Positions 27,658-39,600 of a DNA stretch of 64,000 nucleotides are shown here, in pieces (the stretch's first letter is position 1; each line of letters starts with the position of its first letter). The notes beneath the pieces are model-generated. The model searched no databases. It saw nothing but the letters and a program-made list of their open reading frames with translations, and was not told the origin of the DNA. The translations under genes were made by a program, and so were the position numbers. The stretch comes from MFD01213-c1 sp963704405 (GTDB lineage Bacteria > Planctomycetota > Phycisphaerae > Tepidisphaerales > Tepidisphaeraceae), in assembly GCA_963704405.1 (NCBI GenBank), contig OY969903.1:1178001-1242000 (forward strand). The letters run 5' to 3'.

Positions 27658-28713
27658 TTGTCGCAAGCGCCCGTCCAACCTGTTTACAACCCGGCCGCCG
27701 CGGCTCAGCAGGCGGCGGAGTTTCTCCAGAAATTCGGGGTCGTTAAAAGCGCCCTCCTGAAGGAGCTTCATAAAGTCATCATCGGGCAGGATGATGTGAT
27801 CGAGTTGCTCCTCGCGGCGCTGTTTGCGCGGGGACATTGCCTGCTGGTAGGGGTGCCGGGGCTGGCCAAGACGCTCATGATCAGCACGCTGGCGCGCGTG
27901 CTGAAGCTGGACTTCAATCGCATTCAGTTCACACCCGATTTAATGCCGGCTGATATCACGGGAACTGATATTCTGGAAGAGGACCAGACAACAGGGAAAC
28001 GGGCGTTTCGATTTGTGAAGGGGCCGGTTTTTTCGAATATCGTTCTGGCCGATGAAATCAACCGCACGCCTCCCAAAACCCAGGCGGCGCTGCTGCAGGC
28101 GATGCAGGAATATCACGTGACGGCGGGCGGTCGAACCTATCCGCTGGAGCTCCCGTTCTTCGTGCTGGCGACCCAGAATCCGGTGGAGCAGGAAGGCACT
28201 TATCCGCTGCCCGAAGCGCAGCTCGACCGGTTCATGTTCATGGTGAACATCGGATATCCGAGCAAAAAAGAAGAGCGCGCGATCGTGCGGGCCACCACGA
28301 TGGAACTGGAAGCGGCGCCCGAGCCGATTCTGTCGGCGACTGACATTCTTCACGTTCAGAAAGTCCTGCGCAAGCTGCCCGTGAGCGACCACGTGATTGA
28401 TTATGCAGTGAGCCTGACGCGCGCGACGCGGCCAAAAGAAACCGGCACGCCGCCGTTTATTAACGAGTGGCTGACATGGGGCGCAGGCCCCCGGGCGGCG
28501 CAGTATTTGGTGCTGGGGGCAAAGGCGCATGCGATTTTGAATGGCCGGTTGAACGTCAGTTGTGACGACGTGCGGCGAGTCGCCAAGCCGGTGCTGCGGC
28601 ATCGGCTCTTTACAAATTTCAACGCCGATGCGGAAGGGGTGGGGCCTGATGATGTGGTTGAGAAATTAATCGCCGCCGTGCCGGAAGGTTCGGGGGATTA
28701 CAGCAATGAATAA
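27658..28713 (+). CDS. MoxR-family AAA+ ATPase
   Basis: A protein of about 351 residues. MoxR ATPases act as chaperones that help assemble metal enzymes or cell-surface complexes. Walker A is seen as GVPGLAKTLM, Walker B as VLADEINRTPPKTQAALL, and sensor 1 as ATQNPVEQEGTYPLPEAQLD, the MoxR hallmark. Polar MoxR lid residues appear at GAGPRAAQYL. I chose TTG 27658 because AGGAGG lies seven bases upstream, a near-perfect ribosome binding site; the frame extends further upstream to 27496 but without family-like sequence. MoxR genes usually precede a DUF58 gene, which is missing here: the gene ends four bases before the convergent GH106 gene. Confidence 0.9.
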   Translation: MSQAPVQPVYNPAAAAQQAAEFLQKFGVVKSALLKELHKVIIGQDDVIELLLAALFARGHCLLVGVPGLAKTLMISTLARVLKLDFNRIQFTPDLMPADITGTDILEEDQTTGKRAFRFVKGPVFSNIVLADEINRTPPKTQAALLQAMQEYHVTAGGRTYPLELPFFVLATQNPVEQEGTYPLPEAQLDRFMFMVNIGYPSKKEERAIVRATTMELEAAPEPILSATDILHVQKVLRKLPVSDHVIDYAVSLTRATRPKETGTPPFINEWLTWGAGPRAAQYLVLGAKAHAILNGRLNVSCDDVRRVAKPVLRHRLFTNFNADAEGVGPDDVVEKLIAAVPEGSGDYSNE

Positions 28714-28717
28714 TGCT

Positions 28718-31700
28718 TTAGTTCACAGTGCGATCGACAGCGGTGATCAATCGCACAGGCCCGATCAACCCTGATTCAAGCAATGGGGTGTCGGACTGGA
28801 AAAACTTCCACGTCGTAAACGCATGGCGGCCGGTCGGGCTGGGCTTGCCGGCGAGCATCCATTTTGGCCATGACTTGATCGGCCAGCCGTTGGACTCATG
28901 CAGCCAGTCGCTGTCTTCGGGGAATGATTCATCGCCGATCAATCGGTTGGGCCAGAGGTTCACTACCTGAATTTGGAGCGTGTTGTCGCCGGTCTTGAGC
29001 GCGCCTGTGGTATCGACGCGGAACGGCGGCTTCCACAGGATGCCCAGGTCTTTGCCGTTTAATGACACTGTCGCGATCACCTGCACCTGCCCGAGGTCGA
29101 GATAGATTTTTCGGTCGGTGGAAATCACATCCGCCGGCAGGCTGAATTTTCGCGTGTACGTAGCTGTCCCGGAGAAATGGCGAATGCCGGAATCCGGATG
29201 CTCGGACCAGGATATCAATTTATCGAATACCGCGTGCGGCGGGGGACCAAGCTTCGGCGGGAAAGTCACGTCCCATGGCCCTGGAATGCCGAGCGGGAGA
29301 GGGACGCTTTCGACCAGCACTTTGTTTGAAGCGCCTCCGGCGGATTGGAATGCATACTGGCCGGGTTGCCACGCATTCAGGTGCAGGCGTCCGTCGGTGT
29401 CGGTGGACAGGTCGGCGAATGGGTCGTTATTGCCGTCGCGGGTTATCGCAGTAACGTTGTCGAAGCCTTTGGCCGGCTCGCGGAAGATGACGAAGACCGA
29501 GCCGCTTGGATCGAAGCGCATGGGGATTGTTGTCACGCCGTTGGCGGTTTGCCAGATCGGGACGCGTTCGATCTCGCCAGTGCCGGGGTTCCAGAACTCC
29601 GGGATTTTTCCAGTGATCCGGAAGCTGCATTCGGCGGCTTCATCGCGCGGCTGCTGATTTGAGACGAAGTAGCAATCAGCGCGGTCGATCTTCCGGTGGA
29701 TCCATACAAGCTTGGATTCGTGCTGAAAGGCGCGCCAGGAAAAGTCGGGATCGATCGACATGCGCGACAGTACCTCTTCAGCCGATTGGCCCCAGATGAT
29801 TTTGCCGTCGCCGAATTCGTGTTCACGGACCGTTTGCCCGTCGCAGTCGCCCCAGAGCTCGTCTGCCAGTTTCTTCACCTCATTGTCGCACTGCGGATAG
29901 TCGCTCAGGCCGGGCGATGAAGACGGCTTGGCGGCGATCACCGTTGCGCCCGCCTGCACCAGCTCGCGGATCTTCCGAAGCAGCGGCGGGGTAATGGAAG
30001 TCGACGGTGGAAGGATCAGCACGCGATAGCTCATCCCATCGGGCAAGACAATTCGGCCATTGCTCACCGACATCCGCGACAGGACCGCTTCGGCGGAGCA
30101 GATGTCAAAGTCATACCCCGGCGGTGGCGCAGGATTCAGTGACGAAGGCCCCGTGTATTGGCTCGGCGCAGTCGGACTCTGAACGTAACAAAGGTCAGCC
30201 GCGAACAATCCCTGCTGAAGCAGATACTGGCAACGCGCGAGATATTCATGCCATGGCCTGGACTGTTCCCACCAGGTTTCAGTGCGCTCGTAATGAAGGC
30301 CCCACGGGCCCATCGTCATTCCAGGCGCGAGCGAGGGATTGGTCCAGGGCTGCATGGCATAGCGATGAAAGACAAACCGATTCACACCCTGGCAGAACGC
30401 GCTGTCGCCCAGCGCTTTCAAGGAATACGGGTGGCTTGTCCATTTGTCGTCCGCGGGCACCGATGTGAAAGCCTCGGCAGGCGCGATGCGCCTTTCCGTT
30501 GACGTGGGCGATCGACGCCATCGCCTTGCACGTCTGGAACATGTGAAATCGATCGTTGCCGGTCCAAAACTCGGACATCGGAATATCCGCGCGGCTGCCA
30601 TACTGCAGGCTGTCGAAGGGGCCTTTGTCGTAGGCTTCAATCGACAGGCTCATACCATGAGCCGCGCTCAGATCATGAAGATGGCCGGCGTAATTGTCGG
30701 CGACAAGGTCCGCGATGGTGCGGTGATAGTCCCACAGAAATCGATCAGTGAAGCTGCGGTCCTCGATGGTCCGGCCGGTCATGATCGGCAGCAGCAGGAG
30801 CGGGTCATAGCCGCGGCGGGTTTTAAATTCTTCGCGGAATTTCGGCGTCCAATCCTGCGACTTCACTTCCCAACTGTCGATGTGCGTCGTCGTCCACGTT
30901 TTGCCGGCGAGCGGGCCGGCATCGTCAATCAGCTTGCCCAGGAAACTTCCGAAGTGAAGATCCATTGCCTCGCGGCTGAGTTTGTCGCATTCAAGGCCCA
31001 GGCCGGCATCGGGCGCAGGATGATTCTGCTCGCCGGTAGGCGTGTAACCAAGCCGAAGAATCGTCCATTTGCCAGATGGCACCTCCCAGGAGACGCGGCC
31101 TTTTTCATCCATGTACGCCGTAATCTCGCGGATACGGTCGCGGTGAATGGATTGGACGGCATCTTTGCCTGGGAGCGGCCGCTTGGATTCGGAGGCCTCA
31201 GCCGTCGGAAACGCGAAGACAGCAATGTCGCGATAGTAGTCGAGCTTGGATGGCGGTTGCGGCACCGATCCTTCGAAACGTTGCGGCCCCTGCACCACGG
31301 TCTCAGACCAGACGAGCCTTTGCATGGCGTGATCCGGAGTGATCCATGGCCCGCCGCTCCCGCACCAGCCGGCGTCGTTGTTCAGGCTGACTTGAAGACC
31401 GAGCCGGGCGGCTTCGTTCAGGGCATGCTTGAACATTTCCTGCCACTGCGGCGACATGAACGCGACCGGGCCTGCAGGCGTGCTCTGGTTCACCTCCATG
31501 ATGAGCACGCCGCCAATTCCCACGCGCTGCATTGCCTCGAGGTCTGCGGTAATGCCTTCGCGGGTAATGTTCCCGTTCATCCAGAACCAGTAAACCCAGG
31601 GTTTGGCGGATGCCGGGGGCGCGATGAAAGTTTGTGCAAGCGGATCATCGGCTTTTGCGGATGTGGTGGGCGTTGAAGCCGGCGAGGGAAGAACTTCAGC

Positions 31701-31751
31701 CGCGATCGATCGCGCAGGTGCCGATCGCAAATGTGGGGGCAAGGAGAGCAA
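28718..31751 (-). CDS. Alpha-L-rhamnosidase-like GH106 glycosidase, frame broken near 30494
   Basis: Two overlapping minus-strand frames make one protein of about 1010 residues. The upstream frame has the GH106 opening PWVYWFWMNGNITREGITAD and continues to CKAMASIAHVNGK. The downstream frame resumes with RRIAPAEAFTSVPADDKW and runs to a C-terminal beta-sandwich (FSGTATYTRKFSLP, then VWLNG-type VSLNGKDLGILWKPPF). Removing one A from a three-A run (30493-30495) restores the frame. GH106 enzymes release rhamnose from pectin or bacterial polysaccharides. A plausible signal peptide, MRLRSLIIALLAPTFAIG, starts at ATG 31773 in yet another frame, so a second indel may lie near 31700. It is divergent from a LacI regulator, which probably controls it. 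Confidence 0.82.
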
Positions 31752-31773
31752 TGATGAGCGACCGTAGCCTCAT

Positions 31774-32227
31774 GGAAGACGCCGCGCGTTCTTAATGTTA
31801 ATTACTTCGACCGGATTGGCGCAGAACGTTGCGAAATCCCGAAAACAGAATGGATTTTCCACAACAATTTTTCCAAAGAAAATGGGGCATTTATGGCTTG
31901 AATGATATGATCTTTGAAATATTTTGCATCCCCTTCTGCAACTTTCATCGCAGCATTTTTGATCCTTTCAAAAAGGAGCGAGGCTGCCAAAAAATGAGGC
32001 ACATCCCCCAGCCATTCAGAGCATGTTTTTAAGAACGAAAATTTTCAGTTTTTGTCATGCAAAATGTAAGTCGCAAGCCGCCCCCGCCTGGACCAAATCT
32101 GCCGTGAAAGATGAGTAGATTATCTGCAAGATCGATGCAATTTTCATTGACTTTGACGAGGAATGAAAGATAATGTTGACAGCTGAGTTAGACATCACCG
32201 TGTCATCAGGGGAAAGAGCTTTAAGTT
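31774..32227. other. Divergent promoter region of GH106 and lacI-type genes
   Basis: This AT-rich, 454-base region lies between two divergent starts and must hold the promoters and probably the LacI-family operator. TTGACA at 32175-32180 could be a -35 box for the regulator, but I see no good -10 box at the right distance. No perfect LacI-type palindrome was found by eye. Confidence 0.4.
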
Positions 32228-33298
32228 ATGTCCATAACACGAGTTGCGAAGATCGCGGGCGTTTCCAGCTCTACCGTTTCCCGTGTGATTAATAACCATC
32301 CGCGCGTCGCTCCTGACACCGAAAGAGCCGTGCGCAAGGCGATGGAGGAATTGGGTTATACCCCTTCCGAACGGCGTCCGGGGCCAAAGTCTCAGGCCCG
32401 TCTGAAGAGCGAAACCAAAAACATCGTTTTTCTGGTTTTGGGCGCGTTGACCGGCCAATCCACCCCCGCCTTTTCAGGCCTTTTACGCGGTGTTTCAATG
32501 GGGGCAACAGAGTACAATTTAGACCTTTCCTTCAGCTACGTTCCAGACCCTCAGCAACTGCCATCACGCATTTTTGACCAGGGAATTGATGGTGTGCTTC
32601 TGCACGGGGCCAAGCCGGGCATCGAAATTGAACGCCGGCTCCGCAAGATTCCGACAGTTTGGCTGATGGGCAATCGTCGCCGGCCTGAATGGGGCGACCA
32701 GGTGATGCCTGATACATATGAGGTGGGGCATCTTGCCGCCCAGCATCTGCTCAGCCACGGGCATACCGAACTGGCCTATTTAAACCTGGCGGCGGATCAT
32801 TGGCCTTTCCGCCAGTTCTATCTCGCCTTTCAATCCACCGCCGCCGAGCAGGGCGCCAATGTCGTGTCGATCGAACAATCGCGGCAGGTTTCCAGCGAAT
32901 ATTGGCGCACACACAACATGAAGGCCGTTGAACTGCTGGTGGATCGCTTCATGGCGGTTTCACCGCGGCCCACAGGCATTTTCGTGGCCGAAGACGTGCA
33001 GGTCGCCGCGCTGCAGCCGGCGCTTCAGAAAGCCGGTGTAAAACTCGGTCGCGGCGAGACGCAGTTGATTTCATGCAATAATGAAAAGCCCTATCTGGTC
33101 GGGCTGATGCCGCGTCCTTCGGTCGTAGATATCCGGGTGGAATCAATCGGCCGCCGGGGTGTGGAGCAGTTGATTTGGCGGATGTCGCACACACATGTGA
33201 CGGAACGAATCATTTCCGGGGTGGAGCCGTTTCTGGTGGAATCAGAAGATGATCGCCACCCGGTAACACCGCCGCTCGTTGAGGCAGTCGGCGTGTAA
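32228..33298 (+). CDS. LacI/GalR-family transcriptional regulator
   Basis: A 356-residue regulator. The N-terminal helix-turn-helix and hinge are clear: ITRVAKIAGVSSSTVSRVIN (about residues 3-22), then HPRVAPDTERAV. The periplasmic-binding-protein-like domain follows from about residue 60 (NIVFLVLGALTG) to the end. The binding domain departs from typical LacI at PFRQFYLAFQSTAAEQGANV but keeps the late IRVESIGRRGVEQLI region. Members bind a sugar and release or bind operator DNA. Divergence from the GH106 rhamnosidase suggests that it regulates that gene in response to a rhamnose-containing sugar. That is inference from position only. Confidence 0.9.
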   Translation: MSITRVAKIAGVSSSTVSRVINNHPRVAPDTERAVRKAMEELGYTPSERRPGPKSQARLKSETKNIVFLVLGALTGQSTPAFSGLLRGVSMGATEYNLDLSFSYVPDPQQLPSRIFDQGIDGVLLHGAKPGIEIERRLRKIPTVWLMGNRRRPEWGDQVMPDTYEVGHLAAQHLLSHGHTELAYLNLAADHWPFRQFYLAFQSTAAEQGANVVSIEQSRQVSSEYWRTHNMKAVELLVDRFMAVSPRPTGIFVAEDVQVAALQPALQKAGVKLGRGETQLISCNNEKPYLVGLMPRPSVVDIRVESIGRRGVEQLIWRMSHTHVTERIISGVEPFLVESEDDRHPVTPPLVEAVGV

Positions 33299-33636
33299 TT
33301 TAGAGGCGGTGGCGCGCCCGATGTTCCCTTTCGCCTAATTTTTATTCACGCAGCGTAAAATTTTACACCCTCTTTTTCTCTGAACCGGGGCTTTCGCCCA
33401 TCGCTTTCCTCATGGACGATGTGTAACGTAACTGATTTATTGTAATCAACTTGCAATATAATAACGTTCGGATGATTGCGCCTATATCACAATCATTTGC
33501 ACACTTCTCATGGCGTTTACCGGCGATTTTCTCAAAAACACGATTATTCTTCCAATCCAGTCAATCGGTGGTAGTATATCAGGGCTTGTGGAGAGGGCCG
33601 CGCCGGTCAGCGCGTCAGTCATCACCTCTTGGTTTG
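33299..33636. other. Upstream region of the giant surface protein
   Basis: A clear -10 box TATAAT lies at 33457-33462; the -35 region is poor. If used, transcription starts near 33469, so any start codon must lie downstream. A 19-codon frame at 33671-33730 begins with ATG six bases after GGAGG and ends in TGA, in a different frame from the giant protein. It may be a leader peptide, or the true start displaced by an indel. The palindrome GTAAAATTTTAC is near 33355. Confidence 0.4.
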
Positions 33637-36600
33637 ATGTGTTTGTCTTTTTTGATAGCGGAGGCCGAGAATGCTAGCTTCAGTCAATGCGCCAAGAGCG
33701 CTTCCAACGGGATTCTGTCGAATGAACTGAAGTCCGGTGAACCGGGCAATAGTCAAAGGGCGACTTTCCCGAAGCGGCGTTCTTCCCGTCTTGCCGCTAA
33801 GGGCCTTCTCGCTGTTGCCGCCGCCCTGGCCGTTTCGGCAATCAGCGGCCAGCACGCCTTTGCAGATACCTACGACAAAACCAACGATGCAAACAACTTG
33901 AACCTTCCAGGAAGCTGGACGGATCTCACTACTCCAGGCAACACGGGTGTTCTCGCTCCGGGGGTTGGCGATATCGCTCAATGGAGCAGCACTCTTACAG
34001 CCGCCAATGCAACAAACCTGGGCGGAAATCTTTCGTGGCTCGGGATCAAGATCGCAAACCCGGGCGGCGCGGTCACCATTAATGCTGACGGCAATACCTT
34101 AACGCTCGGTGCCAGCGGCATCGATCTCTCAACCGCAACACAAAATCTGACCCTGAACAACCTGCTTACCCTTAGTGCAGCCCAAGGTTGGAATGTGGCG
34201 ACGGGACGCATCCTTACCGTCGGCGGCAACGTCGATAATGGCGGATTCCTTCTGACCACCCAGGGCGCGGGCAATTCAGTAATCACCGGGATTCTCAGCG
34301 ACACCGGCGGCCTGACCCTCGCCGGCACCGGTGCAGTCACGCTCTCCGGAGCAAATACCTACAGCGGTAATACCACCCTCACCAGCGGCACCCTGAATAT
34401 CAACAATGCTACTGCGCTCGGTACCGGCAACTTCAATATTGGTGGCGGGGTCATCAACAACAGCAGCGCCGCGGCCATCACGCTTACCAACAATAACGTT
34501 CAGAATTGGAATGGAGATTTCACTTTCACCGGCACTCAGGCGCTGAATCTTGGAACCGGCGCGGTGACAATGAGCGCCAGCCGCGCCGTAACCGTCAGCG
34601 CTAGCACGCTGACTGTTGGTGGTGTCATTTCCGGGGCAGGGTTCGGCTTGACCAAAGCGGGTGCTGGCAATCTAACGTTGACGGCCGCCAACACTTTTTC
34701 CGGCCCCGTCACGATCAATGCCGGCATCTTGAACTTCAACAGCATTTCGGCACTTGGAACCGGAACCGCCATTACCTTCGGCGGTGGGACGCTCCAATAT
34801 GCGGGAAACAATGACGACATTTCCGCCCGCACGGTTACGTTGACTGGAAACGCCACCATCGATACCGGCGCCAGTAACGTCACCTTCGCCAATTCGATCG
34901 GAAATAGCGGAATCGGCGGCCTGACTAAAGCGGGAACCGGAACCCTCACGCTTTCGGCGGCGAACGCTTACAGCGGCGCCACATCCATCAACGCAGGCGT
35001 TCTTAACTTCGCCAGCCTGAACAGCCTTGGAACGGGAACCGCCATCAACCTTGCCGCCGGCACACTGCAATATGGCGCTGGCAACACCGCCGACATCACC
35101 TCCCGAACTGTGACCGTTTCAAACAACGCGGCGATCATTGATTTCAGCGCCAACAGCGTCTCTTACGCCAACCCCATCAATGGTACCAACACGCTGACAT
35201 TAAACAGCACCGGCGGAGCGGCGACTGTCACGCTGAACGCGGCAAATGCTTATTCGGGGCCGCTTATTCTCAATACCGGTGTGACTGTGAAACTCGGCAA
35301 CGCGTTGGCGTTGCAAAACGATATTGATGTCACCGTAAATGCCGGAAGCAATATCAATTTCAACGGCCTTGCTGCGGCAACGATTGGTGGATTGGCCGGT
35401 GCGGCGAACTTGACTCTAAATGGCACAAGTCTCACCCTTCTTAATGCGAACAATGGGGCGTATAGCGGGGCGCTCGGTGACGGCAGCGCTGTTTCTTCAT
35501 TGACCAAGACGGGTACGGCTACAATCGCAAACGCCGGTATCACTGGCAGTATTTTTAGTAACGCGATGGTGCAAAATCTGACTGGAACAAATACTTATAC
35601 GGGCGCCACGACGGTTAATGGCGGCATTATTCAGCTTAATTTTCAAGCTAGCGGTGCGCCGGTGACGAATATCATTTCTGCATCGTCCCCCTTGGTTTTG
35701 GGCGGCGGCATGCTCGATATTGTGGGTAGCGCTGGTGCGAACATTCAAACGTTCAATGGCACGACATTAAACGCCGGCGCGTCTCAAGCCTTTGCAGCCA
35801 AAAATGCTGGGTCCGCAACGTTGAACTTCGGCGCTCTCACGCGCAACATTGGTTCCACCATCACATTCCATGGACGCCCGCAGGGGACCGGAAGCACCAG
35901 TCGAGTCGGCGGTAATGGTGGTGACGGCACCGAAACCACCATCTCTTCTAATACCGATTTCACGAGCGTCGGTGGCAAAAAGAGCATCATTGGTGGATAT
36001 GCAGTATTCGTGAACAACACCAATGTCACCACCACCTACACATGGGCAGTCAGCGCAGGTACTGGCACTGTCGCTGGGAATATTACAGGTTTGGCCACTG
36101 CGAATTACAGCACGACTTACACGGCGACGACAGACGTCGATTCCGCCATTGGCACTCCCTCCACAGCCGGTGCGATGACGATCAATTCGCTGCGGTTTAA
36201 TAACGCTGGAAGCTATGCACTGACATTGGGTGGGACGCTGACGATTGCATCGGGCGGCATTCTTGAAACACCGTTTGTCACCAGTGGCGGCAGCAATCCT
36301 GTCTCCATCGGCGGCAGCAATCTGACCAGTGCTAATGGTAAAGACCTGATCTTCATTCTTGATAACAACGCTACCACTGTTGACCAGATGACAGTCACGT
36401 CGAATATCGTTGATAATGGAGCAACGTCGATCGGCCTCACCAAGAGCGGACCGGGTGTGCTAACCCTGGCCCCGGCTACGGCGAATACCTTCACCGGCCC
36501 CATTAACGTAAACTATGGCACCCTCCAGCTTGGCAACGCAAATGCCTTTAATACGGCAGCTCCCCCTTCAGTCACGCTCGGGGCCTCGTCAAGCATGTCT

Positions 36601-39600
36601 GCAATCGGCCAATCGAACATTTATAACTTTGGAAGCGGCGTCCTGCAGCTCAACGGCAATAGCGCCACCGTCGCTTCTTTGTCGTCCAATCCCCTTCAGC
36701 CGGGCACGGCGATTGTGCGAAACACCAGCGCAACCCCGGTAACGCTTACTGTCAACGCCGCCAGCGCTTCCTCCAGCTTTGCCGGAACGATTATTGATGG
36801 CGTTGGCGGAGGAGCACTGTCGCTGACCAAGCTCGGTTCGAATACCTTCACACTTCGTGGCGCCAATACCTATACCGGCACGACTACTGTCAATGGGGGA
36901 ACGCTCGCACTTGTTTCGGCGAGCAACAATATCGCTTCGTCCAAGACCATTTCCATTGGGCCAAGCGGTACGTTAGATGTCACCGGCGTCACCGGTGGGT
37001 TTACGCTTGGTGGAACTCAAACACTTTCCGGGTCCGGCACCATTGCCGGTGCAGTCAGTGCGCCCTCCGGCGCCATCATTAATCCTGGTGGTAGCGGTGT
37101 TGTGGGTCAGTTGACCGCAGGCGGCCTTTCACTTGCCTCCAATTCCGTTGTTAATTTTGATTTTGGCACGGGTAATGATCTTATCAACGTTACGGGTACC
37201 AATGGCCTGTCATTCAATGGATCAGCTGGTGGCATCAAGCTGAACATCCTCAATGCCGGAGGCACAACGCCCTTCACAACCCCTGGCACCTATAACCTGT
37301 TCCAATACAGTGGCGCAATAGGTGGCACTGGCATTAGTGCACTTTCTGACTTCAACCTTCCGGCCGGAACCTCTGCTACCTTCGGAACGTCCGGCAACTT
37401 CGTGACGTTGACGCTTGGCGTGGCTATTGTGCCGACCTGGAATCTTCCGGGCAGCGGTACCTGGAACGATCCAAATAGCTGGAACCCCATCGGAATCCCC
37501 AACGGAGCAGGTCAATCCGCACTGTTCAGCACCAGCATTGGGGCTAATAGCAGTGTTACCCTCGATGGCAGCAAAACGCTCGGCACGATGAGTTTCAATA
37601 ACGCCGCCAATTCATACACGATTAATCCTGGGACCGGCGGTTCGCTGATCCTGGACAACGGTGCGAGTTCGGCTCACCTGAATGGAACCGCTGGAACGCA
37701 TACGATCGCCGTTCCGGTCGTTTTGAATTCCAACCTCGCTGCCAGCATGACCGGTGGCTCGCTCACGGTCAGTGGAGTTGTTTCCGAAGGCAGTGCGGGC
37801 AAGTCGTTGTCGGTGGACGGGTCGGCCGGCACTTTGGTGCTTTCCAATGCCAATACGTATACCGGCGGAACGACCATCAATGGCGCGACTCTTCAAATCG
37901 CCAACAACCAGGCGCTGGGCACCGGAGCCTTGACATTCGCCGGCCTGGGTTCGCTGCAGGCTGGGGCGGCAGCGCTCAGCCCGACCAATACTATTTCCAT
38001 GGCCGCCGGAGCGGTTGGAACAGTGGACACCCAGGCATTTACAATGACCCTGGCAAGCGCAATCACGTCAGCGGATGCGACCTCCACGTTTGCCAAGTCC
38101 GGCAGCGGCACGTTGATTCTCACAGGTGCAAAGGCTTATACCGGTGGCACCACGATCAACGCTGGAACCCTGCAACTCGGCAATGGAGCCACCATTGGTT
38201 CATTGGCGGGTGGGGCCGTCATCGATAACGGGACACTTGCATTCAACAATACCGCTGGCGCACAAACCTTTGCGAACACAATTTCTGGTAACGGCAGCCT
38301 CTCGCAAATTGGAAACAATGTTCTGACCCTGTCGGGCAATAACACCTTCTCGGGTGGCATGACAATTAACGGCGGCACGGTAACGCTTAATGGCACTGGG
38401 CAAACTGCCGCCGGCACAGGCACCATTACCATTTTGAACAATGGAACCCTGAATCTCAATCCCGCTGCCGCCGGTGCCGGATCGATGGCAAATGGAGTTT
38501 TCATTGGCGCGGGTCAAACCGGAAATATCGTAAATACGAATATTGCCAACGAAGGATGGAGCGGGCCTCTAACTGGAAGCGGGACGCTGAATATCAGCCC
38601 ATTTGCGGGAAGCACGCGTTCTAAGATTTTCGGTGATTGGTCCGGCTTTACGGGAACAGCGAACATAGGCGTCGGTGAAAGTCGATTTAACATTGGCACC
38701 TTCGACGGGTCACACGCTGCATTTACTCTTGCTCCCGCCACTACTCTTTATTCTGCCGTTGCAAATGCCACCATTAATTTGGGCAGCTTGACCGGAACCG
38801 GCACCTTCGGTGGCCCCGCCACCACGTCGGCTAATGCAACATGGCAGATCGGAAATCTTGTTGGCGCCGGAACCACTGACATCTTCCTTGGCACCGCCTC
38901 CAATGGAGCGGCAGGTGCCCAGACTTCCATCACCATGATGGGCGCCGGTACGTTGGACCTGGCCGGAAACAATTCATTCACAGGCGCCATCGGCGTTAAC
39001 CAGGGAACCTTGACATTCGTCGGCGCAACTTCAGCGCCTCCGACAAATGCATCCATCAACATGGGCACCGCCACCACCACCGGCACCCTCGATTTGAGTG
39101 GCTTTAACTTCATCATCGCCGGCCTTACAACTGCCGCCGGCACCCCTGCGGGCAACACGATCGGCAATAGCAGCACGAGTTCTGCTTCAGCGATTACATA
39201 CACGGCTAACACCAGCACTTTCGCCGGCAATATCGTGGACACCCTTGGTGCAGGCAATCAAAGCGTGAGCTTGACCGTCACCGGCGGCAGCCTCACGTTG
39301 AGCGGCGCTAATGGCTACACGGGTGGTACAAACATCACCGCCGGCACCGTGAGGACCGGCAGCACAGGAGCACTGGGCTTCGGCGGCCTTATCACTCCAG
39401 GCCGAACGCCTGGCGCGACTCAGGTTGCAGCCGGGGCGACGCTTGATCTCAATGGTCAGACCATCACCGAACCGATCACTCTCGCCGGCTCCCTCATCAA
39501 CGGAACCGCGGCAACGACCGCCATCCTCACCACCGGTGTCAAAGGCGCCGGGGTTTCCACCGTGAGCGGTCCCTTCAGCGGCAACGCCGCCGTCAGCTAC

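Noticed and set aside
30444..31676. 410-codon plus-strand frame
   Set aside because: It is antisense to the GH106 gene and has no recognisable domain.
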